64,000 nt of DNA from MFD04716-140 sp963703125 (GCA_963703125.1 OY969790.1:1426001-1490000), one strand, 5' to 3'. Shown: positions 34,504-43,988, counted from the first letter of the stretch. The notes: a model not told the origin generated them from the letters alone. Translations and numbers: made by a program.

Positions 34504-34861
34504 TGCAAGGATTATTTTCATACAAGATAAGAAATGTTAATAGTAACAGTAACTATGGTTTCTTGCAAGGATAGGAAATTGTGATCAAATGCTCTTGGAG
34601 CAATAAAGAATCTAGGATTTGATAGAGAATTCCATCGAGGGCAAGACTTCAAAAATTCACAATAATCGGTTTAAGTACATCATTTATGATGCATTCGAAT
34701 ATCTTGTCGGTAATTTATTGTGTCGTAAGCATATTGGTTTATTTTTAGATTCTTTTTAAGAACACACTTCCAAATTTGGAAGTGGGGTTTATCTTTGTCC
34801 AAAGATTCCGTTTCGTATGTTCGGATTTTTTTTTTTGCACTTTATGCGTTAACGAAAAGAT
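34504..34861. other. Intergenic region with 20-bp palindrome and promoter-like element
   Basis: There is no gene. A perfect 20-bp palindrome (half-site CACTTCCAAA) lies at 34765-34784. TATCTTTG (34790-34797) matches the TAnnTTTG -7 element just downstream. The palindrome would cover the -33 region, as a repressor site would. The DUF4198 gene begins 65 nt further on. Confidence 0.55.
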
Positions 34862-35656
34862 ATGAGAAATATATTGTACGCCATGGGCTTGGTCCTATTG
34901 GCCTTTTTACTACAGTCCCATGAGTTTTGGTTGCAGCCTAGCAAGTTCATTCTCGATAGCGGTGAGGTCTTTAACATGGATATCCGAGTTGGGGAAGAAT
35001 ACAAGGGTGAACTATGGGACTATCGGAACGAGCGTATCGTTGGCTTTTACCACTACAACGGTGAGAACAAAAATGACCTGACCAAAAAGGCAAAAAAGGG
35101 AGAAGGGGATAACCTTCGCATGAAATTTGATACCCCTGGGCTCCAGCTTCTCGCACTTGAGACCAATAGTGCCTTTATTGAACTGGAAGGGTTCAAGTTC
35201 AACGACTATCTTGAGGAAGATGGATTGGACGACGCCTTGAATCATAGAAAGGAAAATGGCCTTTTGGACAAAAAGGGCTCCGAGTTCTATGCACGGAACA
35301 TCAAGTGCCTGGTAAAGGTGGGAGATGTCAACGATGATACGTACAAGGCTGTGGTAGGGATGCCGATGGAGATCATTCCTTTGCAAGATCCTTACAAAAT
35401 CGATGGAGGGGGAAACATGGATTTTGAAGTGAGGTTCTTGGGTAAACCATTGGAAAATGCGCTCGTTAAGGTTTGGCACAAAATAGAGGAAAACACCAAG
35501 ATGAAAGAGGTCAGGTCAAATTCAAACGGAACGGTAAATGTTGACATCCAAGATACAGGTATATGGATGGTAAGTGCTGTGCAGATGGTCATTTCTGAAA
35601 AGCAAGGAGCGGATTGGCAAAGTTATTGGGCCTCGCTCACTTTTGGATTTGAATAA
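34862..35656 (+). CDS. DUF4198 domain-containing exported protein
   Basis: The 264-aa protein has a signal peptide (about 1-18, MRNILYAMGLVLLAFLLQSH), with HEFWLQPSKFILDSGEVFNMDIRVGEEYKGE at the mature start. This HEFWLxP start is the hallmark of DUF4198, a family often tied to nickel/cobalt or other metal uptake and outer-membrane receptors. The C-terminal half has FEVRFLGKPLENALVKVWH and a GTVNVDIQDTGIWMVSAVQM beta-domain. It is periplasmic, with its partner not seen here. The promoter at 34790 and palindrome at 34765 probably control it. Confidence 0.85.
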   Translation: MRNILYAMGLVLLAFLLQSHEFWLQPSKFILDSGEVFNMDIRVGEEYKGELWDYRNERIVGFYHYNGENKNDLTKKAKKGEGDNLRMKFDTPGLQLLALETNSAFIELEGFKFNDYLEEDGLDDALNHRKENGLLDKKGSEFYARNIKCLVKVGDVNDDTYKAVVGMPMEIIPLQDPYKIDGGGNMDFEVRFLGKPLENALVKVWHKIEENTKMKEVRSNSNGTVNVDIQDTGIWMVSAVQMVISEKQGADWQSYWASLTFGFE

Positions 35657-36007
35657 AAAAGTGGGTAATAGAATCATTTGATCTAGGGAAGGAGATCGTT
35701 GCTAAAATGAAATAAATTAAGTTTATCGAATAACTCACGAATGGGATATTCATTTTGAATTCGATTGTAGGAATAAGATGTTAAAAAAAACCTTCCAACA
35801 GTTTTTTGCTTGAGGGTTTTGAATTTGTTTGTAGCCATTGATAGGTCCGCTTTTTAACCTGATTTCTTTTAGTAGTTTCGTTTTTTGACCTTTTACGGGA
35901 CTCCCAATTTCCTTGGGCACACAAGGCTTTGTATAAGGCCCTCCGTAATTTCAGAATAGTTCGAGGCCAAATTGGCCAACAGTGTGATTTTCGATTATAT
36001 TTTGACC

Positions 36008-36038
36008 CCTCTTGGGCTCGAACCAAGGAACCTCTGAT
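36008..36038 (-). other. Duplicate of the tRNA-Asn 3' end (attachment-site remnant)
   Basis: 31 bp (CCTCTTGGGCTCGAACCAAG followed by GAACCTCTGAT) match tRNA-Asn positions 37042-37072 with one mismatch, in the same orientation. This is the pattern left by integration into a tRNA 3' end. It bounds a 1.0-kb segment holding a gene fragment and a DUF2188 gene. Confidence 0.8.
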
Positions 36039-36100
36039 ATCCAGCCCATGGACTTTAGTTCGGAAATGTATCGGGCGACCTGTCTTTCGGAAATAAGGAC

Positions 36101-36436
36101 GGGTATCTAAAGGCGGCAAGTCAAGGCACGTGGATTTCGTTGGACCATATAAATGGTCAACCCTCACAGGAATCTAATTCTGGAAATATTCCATGGTTCG
36201 TAAAAACACTTTTAGAACTTAAGGCCCATGGTGTAGTGGATCATTTCCTTATTTCACACCACGCAGGATGGTACAATGTGGGCGTAAAGAATGGTGAGGA
36301 ATACAGGGGATATACCGATCTATTTACCAAGCTCATTCCCGAACTTACGAAAAATGGTTTTACCCAAAGTGATATCGATCTGATCCTAAAGGAAAATCCA
36401 GCTAGGGCCTATTCCATTGCCATACGAAAAGAATGA
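36101..36436 (+). pseudogene. Phosphotriesterase-family protein, C-terminal fragment
   Basis: The reading KAASQGTWISLDHINGQ...VVDHFLISHHAGWYNVGVKNG...FTKLIPELTKNGFTQSDIDLILKENPARAYSI matches the last third of phosphotriesterase-related amidohydrolases, including the ISHxAGWY strand and the closing NPARAF-type motif. The upstream two thirds with the HxH metal site are absent. The fragment begins about 65 bp from the tRNA-Asn duplicate, which suggests the element boundary cut the gene. Confidence 0.7.
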
Positions 36437-36537
36437 TTTCCACCAAAAGCGCCTTTTTACTACAATATAATTGATGATGGGGCCTGAGAAAAGGAGGCAG
36501 GTAAGATCACTTGTTGTTAAGCAAAGGTATTTCGCTG

Positions 36538-36789
36538 CTAATCAAAGTTTATTCGATCCCGTATGGTACCATCCTCTCTATGGATAATGACATCGGCCCT
36601 GTATTTTTTGGCCAGTCGTTTTGCTTTTCGAATGGCGGTTTCTTGGAGGCGATGTGAAGAGGTGATATGTTCATTGCCTTCACGCTTAACGGCCCAACCG
36701 TTTTCATGCGGTACCACATGTTGGTGCCAAGTCCGTCCTCGGCTGCTCTGACGCCTACTTTTAAAAAAAACGTTTGCCAGTTCACTCAA
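36538..36789 (-). CDS. DUF2188 domain-containing protein
   Basis: The 83-aa protein ends in the DUF2188 module: WHQHVVPHENGWAVKREGNEHITSSHRLQETAIRKAKRLAKKYRADVIIHREDGTIRDRINFD. The pattern HVVPxxxGWxVxxEG...A...A...VxxHxxDGxI is complete. DUF2188 proteins are small, cytoplasmic and of unknown function, and often lie on mobile DNA. The first 20 residues are less conserved, so a later start is possible. It lies between the tRNA-Asn and its duplicated end. Confidence 0.82.
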   Translation of the reverse strand: MSELANVFFKSRRQSSRGRTWHQHVVPHENGWAVKREGNEHITSSHRLQETAIRKAKRLAKKYRADVIIHREDGTIRDRINFD

Positions 36790-37000
36790 AATGTCTATCC
36801 AAGATCTGGATGTGCTGCTTTTCGGTATTTTATATTTTTTGATTTTTCGAAGATACCAATTTCAACAAAGAATGTAAAGTACGCCTTTTTCTGCCCACTA
36901 TCTGCCGATTTACATGCCGCGGAAGGAGAACGTCTTTTATTCACAAGAAGCGCAACTTGGCCCTTGCACCAGCCGGAACCGCTCAACTTTTTAAACGAAA

Positions 37001-37022
37001 AAAGCCACTATTTCTAGTGGCC
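37001..37022 (-). terminator. Terminator of tRNA-Asn
   Basis: On the minus strand GGCCACTAGAAATAGTGGC is followed by TTTTTTCG. This gives a 7-bp GC-containing stem with a U-run, 15 nt after the tRNA 3' end. Confidence 0.8.
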
Positions 37023-37036
37023 TGTTGTCGCTATTG

Positions 37037-37110
37037 CTCCTCCTCTTGGGCTCGAACCAAGGACCCTCTGATTAACAGTCAGATGCTCTAACCAGCTGAG
37101 CTAAGGAGGA
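37037..37110 (-). tRNA. tRNA-Asn (anticodon GUU)
   Basis: The minus-strand sequence starts TCCTCCTTAGCTCAGCTGG. The anticodon loop is CTGTTAA with GTT. The T arm is CTTGGTTCGAGCCCAAG and the acceptor closes AGGAGGA plus G. CCA is not encoded. Its 3' part is duplicated at 36008-36038. Confidence 0.95.
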
Positions 37111-37190
37111 AAACTACGCGCTTTAATCCCTTAAAGCGGGTGCAAATATAATTGTTTTTTCAAATACCCCAAACAAAAAAAAGAGCTTTT

Positions 37191-38546
37191 CTATTTAAAA
37201 AGCCATTTATATAAATCGTTGCCGTTCGCAAACAATAGCAGTGCGATAAGGATAAAGAATCCTGTCATCTGCGCATATTCCAAAAACTTGTCGCTCGGTT
37301 TTCTGCCGGTAACCATTTCGTACAGCAAGAACATTACGTGCCCACCATCCAAAGCGGGAATGGGAAGTATGTTCATAAAAGCCAAAATAATGGATATAAA
37401 AGCGGTCGCACTCCAAAATGCAGGCCAGTTCCAAGCATCGGGAAATAGTCCGCCGATGGCGGCAAAACCCCCAACACCCTTATAGGCCCCTGTTTCCGGA
37501 TTGAAGATTTTCTTCATTTGCTTAATATAGCTTGAAAGGGTATTTATTCCTTTATTGATACCGGCAGGTATCGACTCTAAAAATGAATATTTTTCGGTCT
37601 CTACTTTTAAAACCCCCCTTGCTTGCAGTTCGTCATAGGTTAACCCTCCTAGTCTGACCCCTAAGGTTGCCGAATCACTCACTCTTGCGGGGATAACTTC
37701 TCTTTTACCGCCATCTCGTTCTATAGTGAGCTCAACTTCTTTGCCTTTATTGGCCTCGAGAATGGATTTTGCCTGATCGAAATATTTTATTTTGTGACCC
37801 CCTATAGCAACTATTTCGTCCTTTTCTTTGAGGCCGGAGCCGATATTCTCAGATTCTGGGGAAACCTCACCGATTACAAAAGGAAATCTTGGACTCAAAA
37901 AACGAATTTTATCTTCATCTTCCAACAAAGTCGAAATAAAATCCACAGGGATTTCCTTCTCTATTTTATTGCCGTTCCTTTCAATGGTAAAGCTGTTTCC
38001 TTCAACTATCTTCATGAAAATAGTGTTGAAGTCTTCTATTTTCTCCCCATCAATTGCAAGGATCTTATCACCCGTTTCGATACCTATTTTATCCCCTATT
38101 TCCTTCTCGGTAACATTCACCCCATCTTTTAGGCTATCTGCAGGAATGTACTGTTCTCCATAGGCATAGGCCAAACCTATGTAGATTATGACCGCCAAAA
38201 CAAAATTTACGGTCACACCCCCCAGCATGATGATCAAACGTTGCCAAGCGGGCTTACTTCTAAACTCCCATGGTTTTGGCTCCTCCTTCATGGCTTCGGT
38301 ATCCATGCTCTCATCGATCATACCCGATATTTTTACATAGCCGCCCAATGGCAACCAGCCAATGCCATATACGGTCTCCCCTATTTTCTTTTTGAAAAGT
38401 GAAAATTTGATATCAAAGAATAGATAAAATTTTTCTACTCGGGTCTTGAAAAGCTTTGCCGGAATAAAATGTCCTAGTTCGTGTAGGATTATAAGAATTG
38501 AAAGACTTAAAAAAAATTGTATGGTCTTTATAAGTATTGGACTCAT
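37191..38546 (-). CDS. rseP: RIP metalloprotease RseP (site-2 protease)
   Basis: The 451-aa protein has the zinc motif HELGH at residues 22-26 in the first membrane helix and the C-terminal metal ligand motif NILPIPALDGGH. Two PDZ domains lie between (about 130-205 and 215-295, e.g. GDKILAIDGEKIEDF and KEDEIVAIGGHKIKYF). It cleaves membrane proteins, typically anti-sigma factors, within the inner membrane. An ECF sigma/anti-sigma pair lies 6 kb away (44092-45414), but no direct link is shown. ATG 38546 is clear. Confidence 0.96.
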   Translation of the reverse strand: MSPILIKTIQFFLSLSILIILHELGHFIPAKLFKTRVEKFYLFFDIKFSLFKKKIGETVYGIGWLPLGGYVKISGMIDESMDTEAMKEEPKPWEFRSKPAWQRLIIMLGGVTVNFVLAVIIYIGLAYAYGEQYIPADSLKDGVNVTEKEIGDKIGIETGDKILAIDGEKIEDFNTIFMKIVEGNSFTIERNGNKIEKEIPVDFISTLLEDEDKIRFLSPRFPFVIGEVSPESENIGSGLKEKDEIVAIGGHKIKYFDQAKSILEANKGKEVELTIERDGGKREVIPARVSDSATLGVRLGGLTYDELQARGVLKVETEKYSFLESIPAGINKGINTLSSYIKQMKKIFNPETGAYKGVGGFAAIGGLFPDAWNWPAFWSATAFISIILAFMNILPIPALDGGHVMFLLYEMVTGRKPSDKFLEYAQMTGFFILIALLLFANGNDLYKWLFK

Positions 38547-38685
38547 CTATGCTCTGTAAAATTTTAGAGCACAAAAGTACATCTTTAACATCTCTTAAAA
38601 AAAGAAAGTGCGGCATGACCTAAATTTTTATGAAAGATTTGGCTACCCTTTTTTTTAGCACATTCGAAACCTAAACTCACTGACG

Positions 38686-38693
38686 TATCTTTG
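38686..38693 (+). promoter_or_regulatory. -7 promoter element of the SCO gene
   Basis: TATCTTTG matches TAnnTTTG, with TTCG at 38663 in the -33 position. The expected transcript start would be a few bases before ATG 38703, giving a very short leader and ruling out the TTG at 38691 as start. Confidence 0.45.
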
Positions 38694-38702
38694 TATAAAT
38701 TT

Positions 38703-39380
38703 ATGCGTACATTTTTTCGTAAATATAGGTTGTTCGGAACTGTGCTCTTTTTGCTCTCGGCAATTATAGTGTATCTGTTCTTTAATGCCTTGCAGCCTAA
38801 AAAAATTCTGCCCATTTATCAGCCTTCAATGGTAAACCCCGAATTGGTTGATAGTACTTTGCAAGAGATAAGAAAGTATCATACCATTGCCGATTTTTCC
38901 TTGACAAACCAGAATGGAAAGACCATTACCCATGACGATTATCGCGACAAGATTTACATTGCGGACTTTTTTTTCACTACCTGCCCTACCATTTGCCCTA
39001 TTATGACCAAAAACATGGCAGATGTACAAGGATTGATAATGAGCAATGATGATGTTCTCTTGCTGTCCCACAGTGTCACCCCAGAAATTGATTCCGTGGC
39101 ACAACTGAAAAAATACGCCATGGAAAAAGGGGTCAATGACAAGAAATGGAACTTGGTCACCGGCGATAAAAAACAAATTTACGAGCTTGCCCGTAAGTCA
39201 TATTTGGCAGTAAAGACAGATGGTGATGGCGGACCTTTTGATATGATACATACCGAAAACTTTATTCTGGTAGATAAGGAAAAAAGAATACGTGGTTTCT
39301 ATGACGGCACTAAACAAGATGAAATGGAAAGGCTCATGGGCGATGTGAAAATTTTAAGGGCTTCATACAAAAAAGAGTAA
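38703..39380 (+). CDS. SCO family protein (copper chaperone/thioredoxin-like)
   Basis: The protein is 225 aa from ATG 38703. One N-terminal membrane anchor (about 9-25) is followed by a thioredoxin-like domain. The copper/redox motif is FTTCPTICPIM (CxxxC), with the distal His in MIHTENFILVDKEKRIRGFYDGT. It delivers copper to, or reduces, the CuA site of cytochrome c oxidase in the periplasm. It is a single-gene unit. The in-frame TTG 38691 lies within the promoter element and is unlikely as start. Confidence 0.94.
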   Translation: MRTFFRKYRLFGTVLFLLSAIIVYLFFNALQPKKILPIYQPSMVNPELVDSTLQEIRKYHTIADFSLTNQNGKTITHDDYRDKIYIADFFFTTCPTICPIMTKNMADVQGLIMSNDDVLLLSHSVTPEIDSVAQLKKYAMEKGVNDKKWNLVTGDKKQIYELARKSYLAVKTDGDGGPFDMIHTENFILVDKEKRIRGFYDGTKQDEMERLMGDVKILRASYKKE

Positions 39381-39656
39381 CAGCAGGCAGTGGCAGTCGG
39401 CGGTGATTTAGCCCACCCTTTAAAGGTCAAGGTTCAAAATAAGGATTTATACCCCAAACGACGAACAGTACATCGGAGATAGTTTTGAGCGCTGCTTGGC
39501 CCGCACATACACTTGAATTATTTTACTGCCAACCGCTACTGCAAACTGTGAACTTTTTTCATTGTTTACCGCAAGTCTTCTTTTTTTTACCAAACCCCAA
39601 TAATTCGAGAATTTTCCCTTAAATTTGCCCTTACCTAGAATCAATCTAAATAAATA

Positions 39657-39902
39657 TTGATAGTTACCGTTGCACAGTTAAAAAGAGGTCAAAAGGGCAT
39701 TATTAAAGAATTTGCCGATGATATTCTGCCCATAAAATTGCTGGAATTGGGTTGTCTTCCCGGGAATGAGATTGAGCTTGTTCAGGTAGCGCCTTTTAAC
39801 GACCCCATTTATATTAACGTGAACGGTTCACATATAGCCATTCGGCGTTCAGTGGCAGTTCTTATTGAATTGGAACTTATTGAAGATACCATTGGGCTAT
39901 GA
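39657..39902 (+). CDS. feoA: FeoA family protein
   Basis: The 81-aa SH3-like FeoA protein reads MIVTVAQLKRGQKGIIKEFADDILPIKLLELGCLPGNEIELVQVAPFNDPIYINVNGSHIAIRRSVAVLIELE. Start TTG 39657 is required because the conserved first strand begins there and no ATG is near. It helps FeoB in ferrous iron import. Its stop overlaps the feoB start (TATGAG), so the two are coupled. A -7-like TAAATTTG lies at 39620. Confidence 0.94.
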   Translation: MIVTVAQLKRGQKGIIKEFADDILPIKLLELGCLPGNEIELVQVAPFNDPIYINVNGSHIAIRRSVAVLIELELIEDTIGL

Positions 39903-42145
39903 GCAAACAGATCAATGTGGCCCTTATTGGCAATCCAAATACCGGAAAGACATCCGTCTTCAATCAGTTAACCGGACTCAAACAGAAAGTCGGTAATTAT
40001 CCCGGTATCACCGTTGAGAAAAAAGAAGGCATTTGTAAACTTCCCCGTGGGGTCAAGGCCCATATACTAGATCTTCCCGGCACCTATAGCCTTAATACCA
40101 CTTCGCTTGATGAAAGTGTCGCCGTTGAATTGCTCTTAAACAAAAATGACAAGGACCACCCAGATGTCGCCATTGTCATTTCCGACGTAGAAAACTTAAA
40201 ACGCAACCTCCTTTTATTTACACAGATCAAGGATCTTAAGATTCCGGCGATTTTGGTCATCAACATGGCAGATCGCATGTCCAAAAAAGGAATCTCGATC
40301 GATGTTCCCTTATTGGAGGAAAAGTTGGATACCAAAATTGCCATTGTAAGCACCCGACAAGGAACGGGAATTGAGCACTTAAAAGAACTTATAGCTGATT
40401 ACAAATCGCTCTCTGTCACTCCCAATGTCGAAACCAGTGTTATTGCACCCGACTATTTTAAGCGTTTAAAAGCGACTTTCCCGAAGCAGGACCCATACAA
40501 ACTTTGGTTGGTTATTACCCAAGATGTCAATTTTATGCCCATCCAAAAGAATTTGATGGAAGATGTGACGTCAAGTTTTGCTACTAAATCGAAATTGGAG
40601 CTAAAAAAATTACAACAAAAGGAGACCATCTTGCGATATCAGTTCATAAACGGAATCCTAAAAGAAACCTATAAGATTGATGTCAATGCCGCCAAAGGTT
40701 TCAGGGCTTCCTTGGATAAAATTCTGACACACAAAGTTTTTGGTTATCTCATTTTCTTTGTCATCTTGCTCACCATGTTCCAGGCTATTTATGATTGGAG
40801 CAGCTACCCGATGGATTTTATCGAAGAATCATTTGCTTCAGCTTCCAATTGGGTCAAAAATACTTTGCCTGCGGGTATCTTAACCAATCTCATTGCCGAA
40901 GGTGTAATGGCCGGGATAGGTGGAATCGTTATTTTTATTCCTCAAATCGCTTTCTTATTCCTCTTCATCTCACTTTTGGAAGAATCGGGCTATATGAGTC
41001 GGGTGGTCTTCTTGATGGATCGGTTGATGCGCCCTTTTGGACTTAGTGGCAAGAGTGTCGTTCCCCTGATATCGGGAACGGCCTGTGCAATCCCTGCCGT
41101 AATGGCCACACGTACCATTGAGAATTGGAAGGAACGACTTATAACGATCTTGGTTACACCGTTCACCACTTGTTCAGCTCGGCTTCCCGTGTACCTTATA
41201 ATTATTGCACTCGTCATTCCCGAAGGGAGGTTCCTAGGCCTGAGCTATCAAGCACTGACATTGATGCTTTTATATTTGATCGGATTTGGGGCCGCCATTG
41301 TTTCGGCAATGATCCTCAATAAAATCTTAAAAATAAAAAGCAGGACATTTTTTGTGGTCGAAATGCCCAATTACAAAGTTCCCCTCATTAAAAATGTGGC
41401 CTATACGGTTTTGGAAAAGACCAAAAGCTTTGTTTTGGGAGCCGGTAAAATCATTTTGGCAATTTCCGTCATCTTATGGTTTTTGGGATCCAACGGTTAT
41501 TCGGATAAATTCAAAAATGCCGATACAATTGTTTCGGAAAGAATTGAAAAAGAAGGTCTTTCAGAATTTAATAGGGCGAGCATTGAAGATGACCTGGTCG
41601 CCTATCATAAATCGCTTCAAGACAGTGTCTCAAGAAAAACGCACAATATTGATGAGCTTTCAATCAATGATTCGCTTCGGCGTTATCGATTAAAACTCAT
41701 AAAGAATGCCAAGTCCCAAGAAGTATCAAGCTATAAACTTGAAAACTCGTACATGGGAAATATAGGAAAGGCCATTGAGCCCGTAGTCAGACCGCTAGGA
41801 TATGATTGGAAAATTGGTATTGCCGTGCTTACTTCCTTTGCGGCGCGAGAAGTATTCGTAGGCACGCTTGCCACTATTTATAGTGTTGGTAGCGATGAGG
41901 AAAATACCGATACCATTACCCAGAGGATGTCTGCCGAAGTATCTGAGCAGACAAAAAAGCCCTTGTTCAATTTGGCTTCGGGAATTTCATTGCTCCTATT
42001 CTATGCATTTGCAATGCAGTGCATGAGCACTCTGGCGGTAGTCAAAAGGGAAACGAATACATGGAAATGGCCCGCCGCCCAGCTAGTATTTATGAGTCTT
42101 TTTGCGTATATTGTAGCATTTGTAGCATATCAAATCCTAAAATAG
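39899..42145 (+). CDS. feoB: Ferrous iron transporter FeoB
   Basis: The 748-aa protein has an N-terminal G domain with G1 GNPNTGKTS (residues 11-19), G3 DLPGTYS and G4-like INMADR. The membrane part has two Gate regions with LMRPFGLSGKSVVPLISGTACAIPAVMATRTIENW and PLGYDWKIGIAVLTSFAAREVFVGTL. A soluble segment (about 540-600) separates the Gates. It imports Fe2+ across the inner membrane and is coupled to feoA upstream and a small Cys-rich protein downstream. Confidence 0.97.
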   Translation: MSKQINVALIGNPNTGKTSVFNQLTGLKQKVGNYPGITVEKKEGICKLPRGVKAHILDLPGTYSLNTTSLDESVAVELLLNKNDKDHPDVAIVISDVENLKRNLLLFTQIKDLKIPAILVINMADRMSKKGISIDVPLLEEKLDTKIAIVSTRQGTGIEHLKELIADYKSLSVTPNVETSVIAPDYFKRLKATFPKQDPYKLWLVITQDVNFMPIQKNLMEDVTSSFATKSKLELKKLQQKETILRYQFINGILKETYKIDVNAAKGFRASLDKILTHKVFGYLIFFVILLTMFQAIYDWSSYPMDFIEESFASASNWVKNTLPAGILTNLIAEGVMAGIGGIVIFIPQIAFLFLFISLLEESGYMSRVVFLMDRLMRPFGLSGKSVVPLISGTACAIPAVMATRTIENWKERLITILVTPFTTCSARLPVYLIIIALVIPEGRFLGLSYQALTLMLLYLIGFGAAIVSAMILNKILKIKSRTFFVVEMPNYKVPLIKNVAYTVLEKTKSFVLGAGKIILAISVILWFLGSNGYSDKFKNADTIVSERIEKEGLSEFNRASIEDDLVAYHKSLQDSVSRKTHNIDELSINDSLRRYRLKLIKNAKSQEVSSYKLENSYMGNIGKAIEPVVRPLGYDWKIGIAVLTSFAAREVFVGTLATIYSVGSDEENTDTITQRMSAEVSEQTKKPLFNLASGISLLLFYAFAMQCMSTLAVVKRETNTWKWPAAQLVFMSLFAYIVAFVAYQILK

Positions 42146-42147
42146 AA

Positions 42148-42318
42148 ATGAGTGTCTTACAACCCATTCTGGCATATATAATTCTGGCAGTGGCCATAGG
42201 CTATGTTGTGATGAAATTCTTCCTGCCAAAATCCATTTTCATATCAAAAAAGAAACGTAGTCTTGCTTCAAAAAATGTCGACAAATCCTGTGGACAAAAT
42301 GATTGTGGTTGCCATTAA
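42148..42318 (+). CDS. FeoB-associated Cys-rich membrane protein
   Basis: The 56-aa protein starts 3 nt after the feoB stop. One membrane helix (about 5-26) is followed by a basic stretch (KSIFISKKKRS) and a tail with three cysteines, SCGQNDCGCH. This matches the small FeoB-associated Cys-rich proteins at the end of many feo operons. The cysteines may bind iron or sense its state. Another frame overlapping feoB (from 42019) is a shadow. Confidence 0.85.
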   Translation: MSVLQPILAYIILAVAIGYVVMKFFLPKSIFISKKKRSLASKNVDKSCGQNDCGCH

Positions 42319-42391
42319 GTTCCCAACCTTTTCCATTGAAAATCCAGATCAGTTAAATAAAGAATAAATCAATGCTAAAAAAAACCTAAAA

Positions 42392-42420
42392 TTGGGGCTT
42401 TTTAGAAGTATTGTAGTTTG
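42392..42420 (+). promoter_or_regulatory. Candidate Bacteroidota promoter
   Basis: TTG (42392) is followed after 19 nt by TAGTTTG (42414-42420), close to the TTG-N19-TAnnTTTG consensus. It lies 22 nt upstream of ATG 42443 and argues against the TTG at 42392 as start codon. Confidence 0.5.
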
Positions 42421-42442
42421 CTTTGTTCTTTGGCAAAACTTT

Positions 42443-43972
42443 ATGGGTAAAATTATTCTTTCATTTTTTGGTTTTTGTTTCCTATTCTGCGCAGTATCTC
42501 TAAACGCACAAACAATTACCTCCGTAATTGTTGATTCAATAACCCAAGAACCGATTCCTTATGCAACCGTACAACTAAAGAAGAAGGGAATGATTACCAA
42601 TGAAGAAGGTAGATTTTCTTTTTTGTTGGAAAACGTAAAGGAGACCGATTCCCTGTTCATCTCCTGTATTGGGTATGAGTCCATCGCAAAACCGATAAAC
42701 CAATTTTCAGGCAACAAAATAGTTTTGCGCTCAAAGGCAATTGAACTGAATCCGATTATAGTTACCAATAAACAATATTCCGCAGAGGACATCATTGACC
42801 TTGTCAATGATAATCTTGAAAAAAACTACCCGGAAAATCTAACCAAAAAAAGACTCTTCTTTAGAAAATCCTCATTTCAAAGAATGAACAAGGCCGATTA
42901 CACTTTGGAGAAATCTACCATTAAGGCTTTTAATAAAAAATTTCTAGACAGTGTTATCAATACGGTTCCCAAATCAAATAGCTATTATACCGAAGTTCTA
43001 GGTGATCTTTATGGAAATTACGACAAGGAGAAACAGAAACTCACGTTGATAAAAGCTTCTGAGCTTTATGATAAAAGTATGGCACTCGATTTTGATAAGC
43101 TGGAAGAGAAGTTCAATAAGATCATCAAAGAAAATGTAAAGACGGACTCTTATTTCAAGATTAAATCGGGCCTTTTTGGCACGAAGGTAGATGCGGACGA
43201 GCTCTTTGAAGGTGATATTGATTCAACCGATGTTGCGGCAGTCAATAAGGAACTCGAAAAAAAGAAAAAAGATGAAGAGGAACGAAAGAAGAACTTCTCC
43301 GAATACCGTAGAAATGCCTTGGGCGATATTTTCAATAACCTGCCCATTCGTGACGACAGTTATCTGAATTTCCTATCCAAATCCAATAGATATGAATTTA
43401 CACTTCAGGATTTTACCTATATAGATGACGATGCCGTTTATGTTCTGAGTTTTAAACCCAAACGTTCTGAGGATTTTAAAGGCACCCTGTTTATAAATTC
43501 GGATGATTTTGCCCTGCTCCGCGTAGACTTTGAGAACGTGAAATCAGTGAAGACATTTAAATTATTGGGGATATCATTGAATGTTTACCAGTCTAAAGGG
43601 AAAATTATTTTTTCCAAGTCAATTGATGACCGCTACGGTTTACGGTATTTCGAATCCGAAACAGCAAGTAGAATGGGGATAAAAAGACCATTGAAGATTA
43701 TCGAAAAAAACAAACATGTGAAGGGCCGTAACAAGCAGAATGAACTTTCCGGCAAGGTTGATCTGGCATTTACGAACATTGACAAAAATGAAATCGTAGT
43801 CTTCGAATTTGAAAATTTGAACTCAGCCAGTTTTGAAACCTTCAAAGAAAATAATACTATTCTCCCAACCTACATGCCCAATTACGACCCCGAATTTTGG
43901 AAAGGGTACAATATCATTGAGCCCAATGCGGCCATCAAGCAATTTACTTCAGAAGCCGTTACTGAGAAATAG
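42443..43972 (+). CDS. Exported protein with carboxypeptidase-regulatory-like domain
   Basis: The protein is 509 aa from ATG 42443. A signal peptide (MGKIILSFFGFCFLFCAVSLNAQ) is followed by a CarboxypepD_reg-like beta-sandwich (about 25-105), with DSITQEPIPYATVQLKKKGMITNEEGRFSF and DSLFISCIGYESI. The remaining 400 residues form a large domain with a coiled, lysine-rich middle (KELEKKKKDEEERKKNFSEYRRNALG). The end is a beta-rich DUF5686-like region without the transmembrane barrel of TonB receptors. It is probably periplasmic or outer-membrane associated, with function unknown. A terminator follows. Confidence 0.75.
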   Translation: MGKIILSFFGFCFLFCAVSLNAQTITSVIVDSITQEPIPYATVQLKKKGMITNEEGRFSFLLENVKETDSLFISCIGYESIAKPINQFSGNKIVLRSKAIELNPIIVTNKQYSAEDIIDLVNDNLEKNYPENLTKKRLFFRKSSFQRMNKADYTLEKSTIKAFNKKFLDSVINTVPKSNSYYTEVLGDLYGNYDKEKQKLTLIKASELYDKSMALDFDKLEEKFNKIIKENVKTDSYFKIKSGLFGTKVDADELFEGDIDSTDVAAVNKELEKKKKDEEERKKNFSEYRRNALGDIFNNLPIRDDSYLNFLSKSNRYEFTLQDFTYIDDDAVYVLSFKPKRSEDFKGTLFINSDDFALLRVDFENVKSVKTFKLLGISLNVYQSKGKIIFSKSIDDRYGLRYFESETASRMGIKRPLKIIEKNKHVKGRNKQNELSGKVDLAFTNIDKNEIVVFEFENLNSASFETFKENNTILPTYMPNYDPEFWKGYNIIEPNAAIKQFTSEAVTEK

Positions 43973-43988
43973 GTAATCATTTCAGCAA

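Noticed and set aside
35781..36167. 128-codon minus-strand open frame over the tRNA-Asn duplicate
   Set aside because: It crosses the attachment-site remnant and the phosphotriesterase fragment and has no plausible start or domain.
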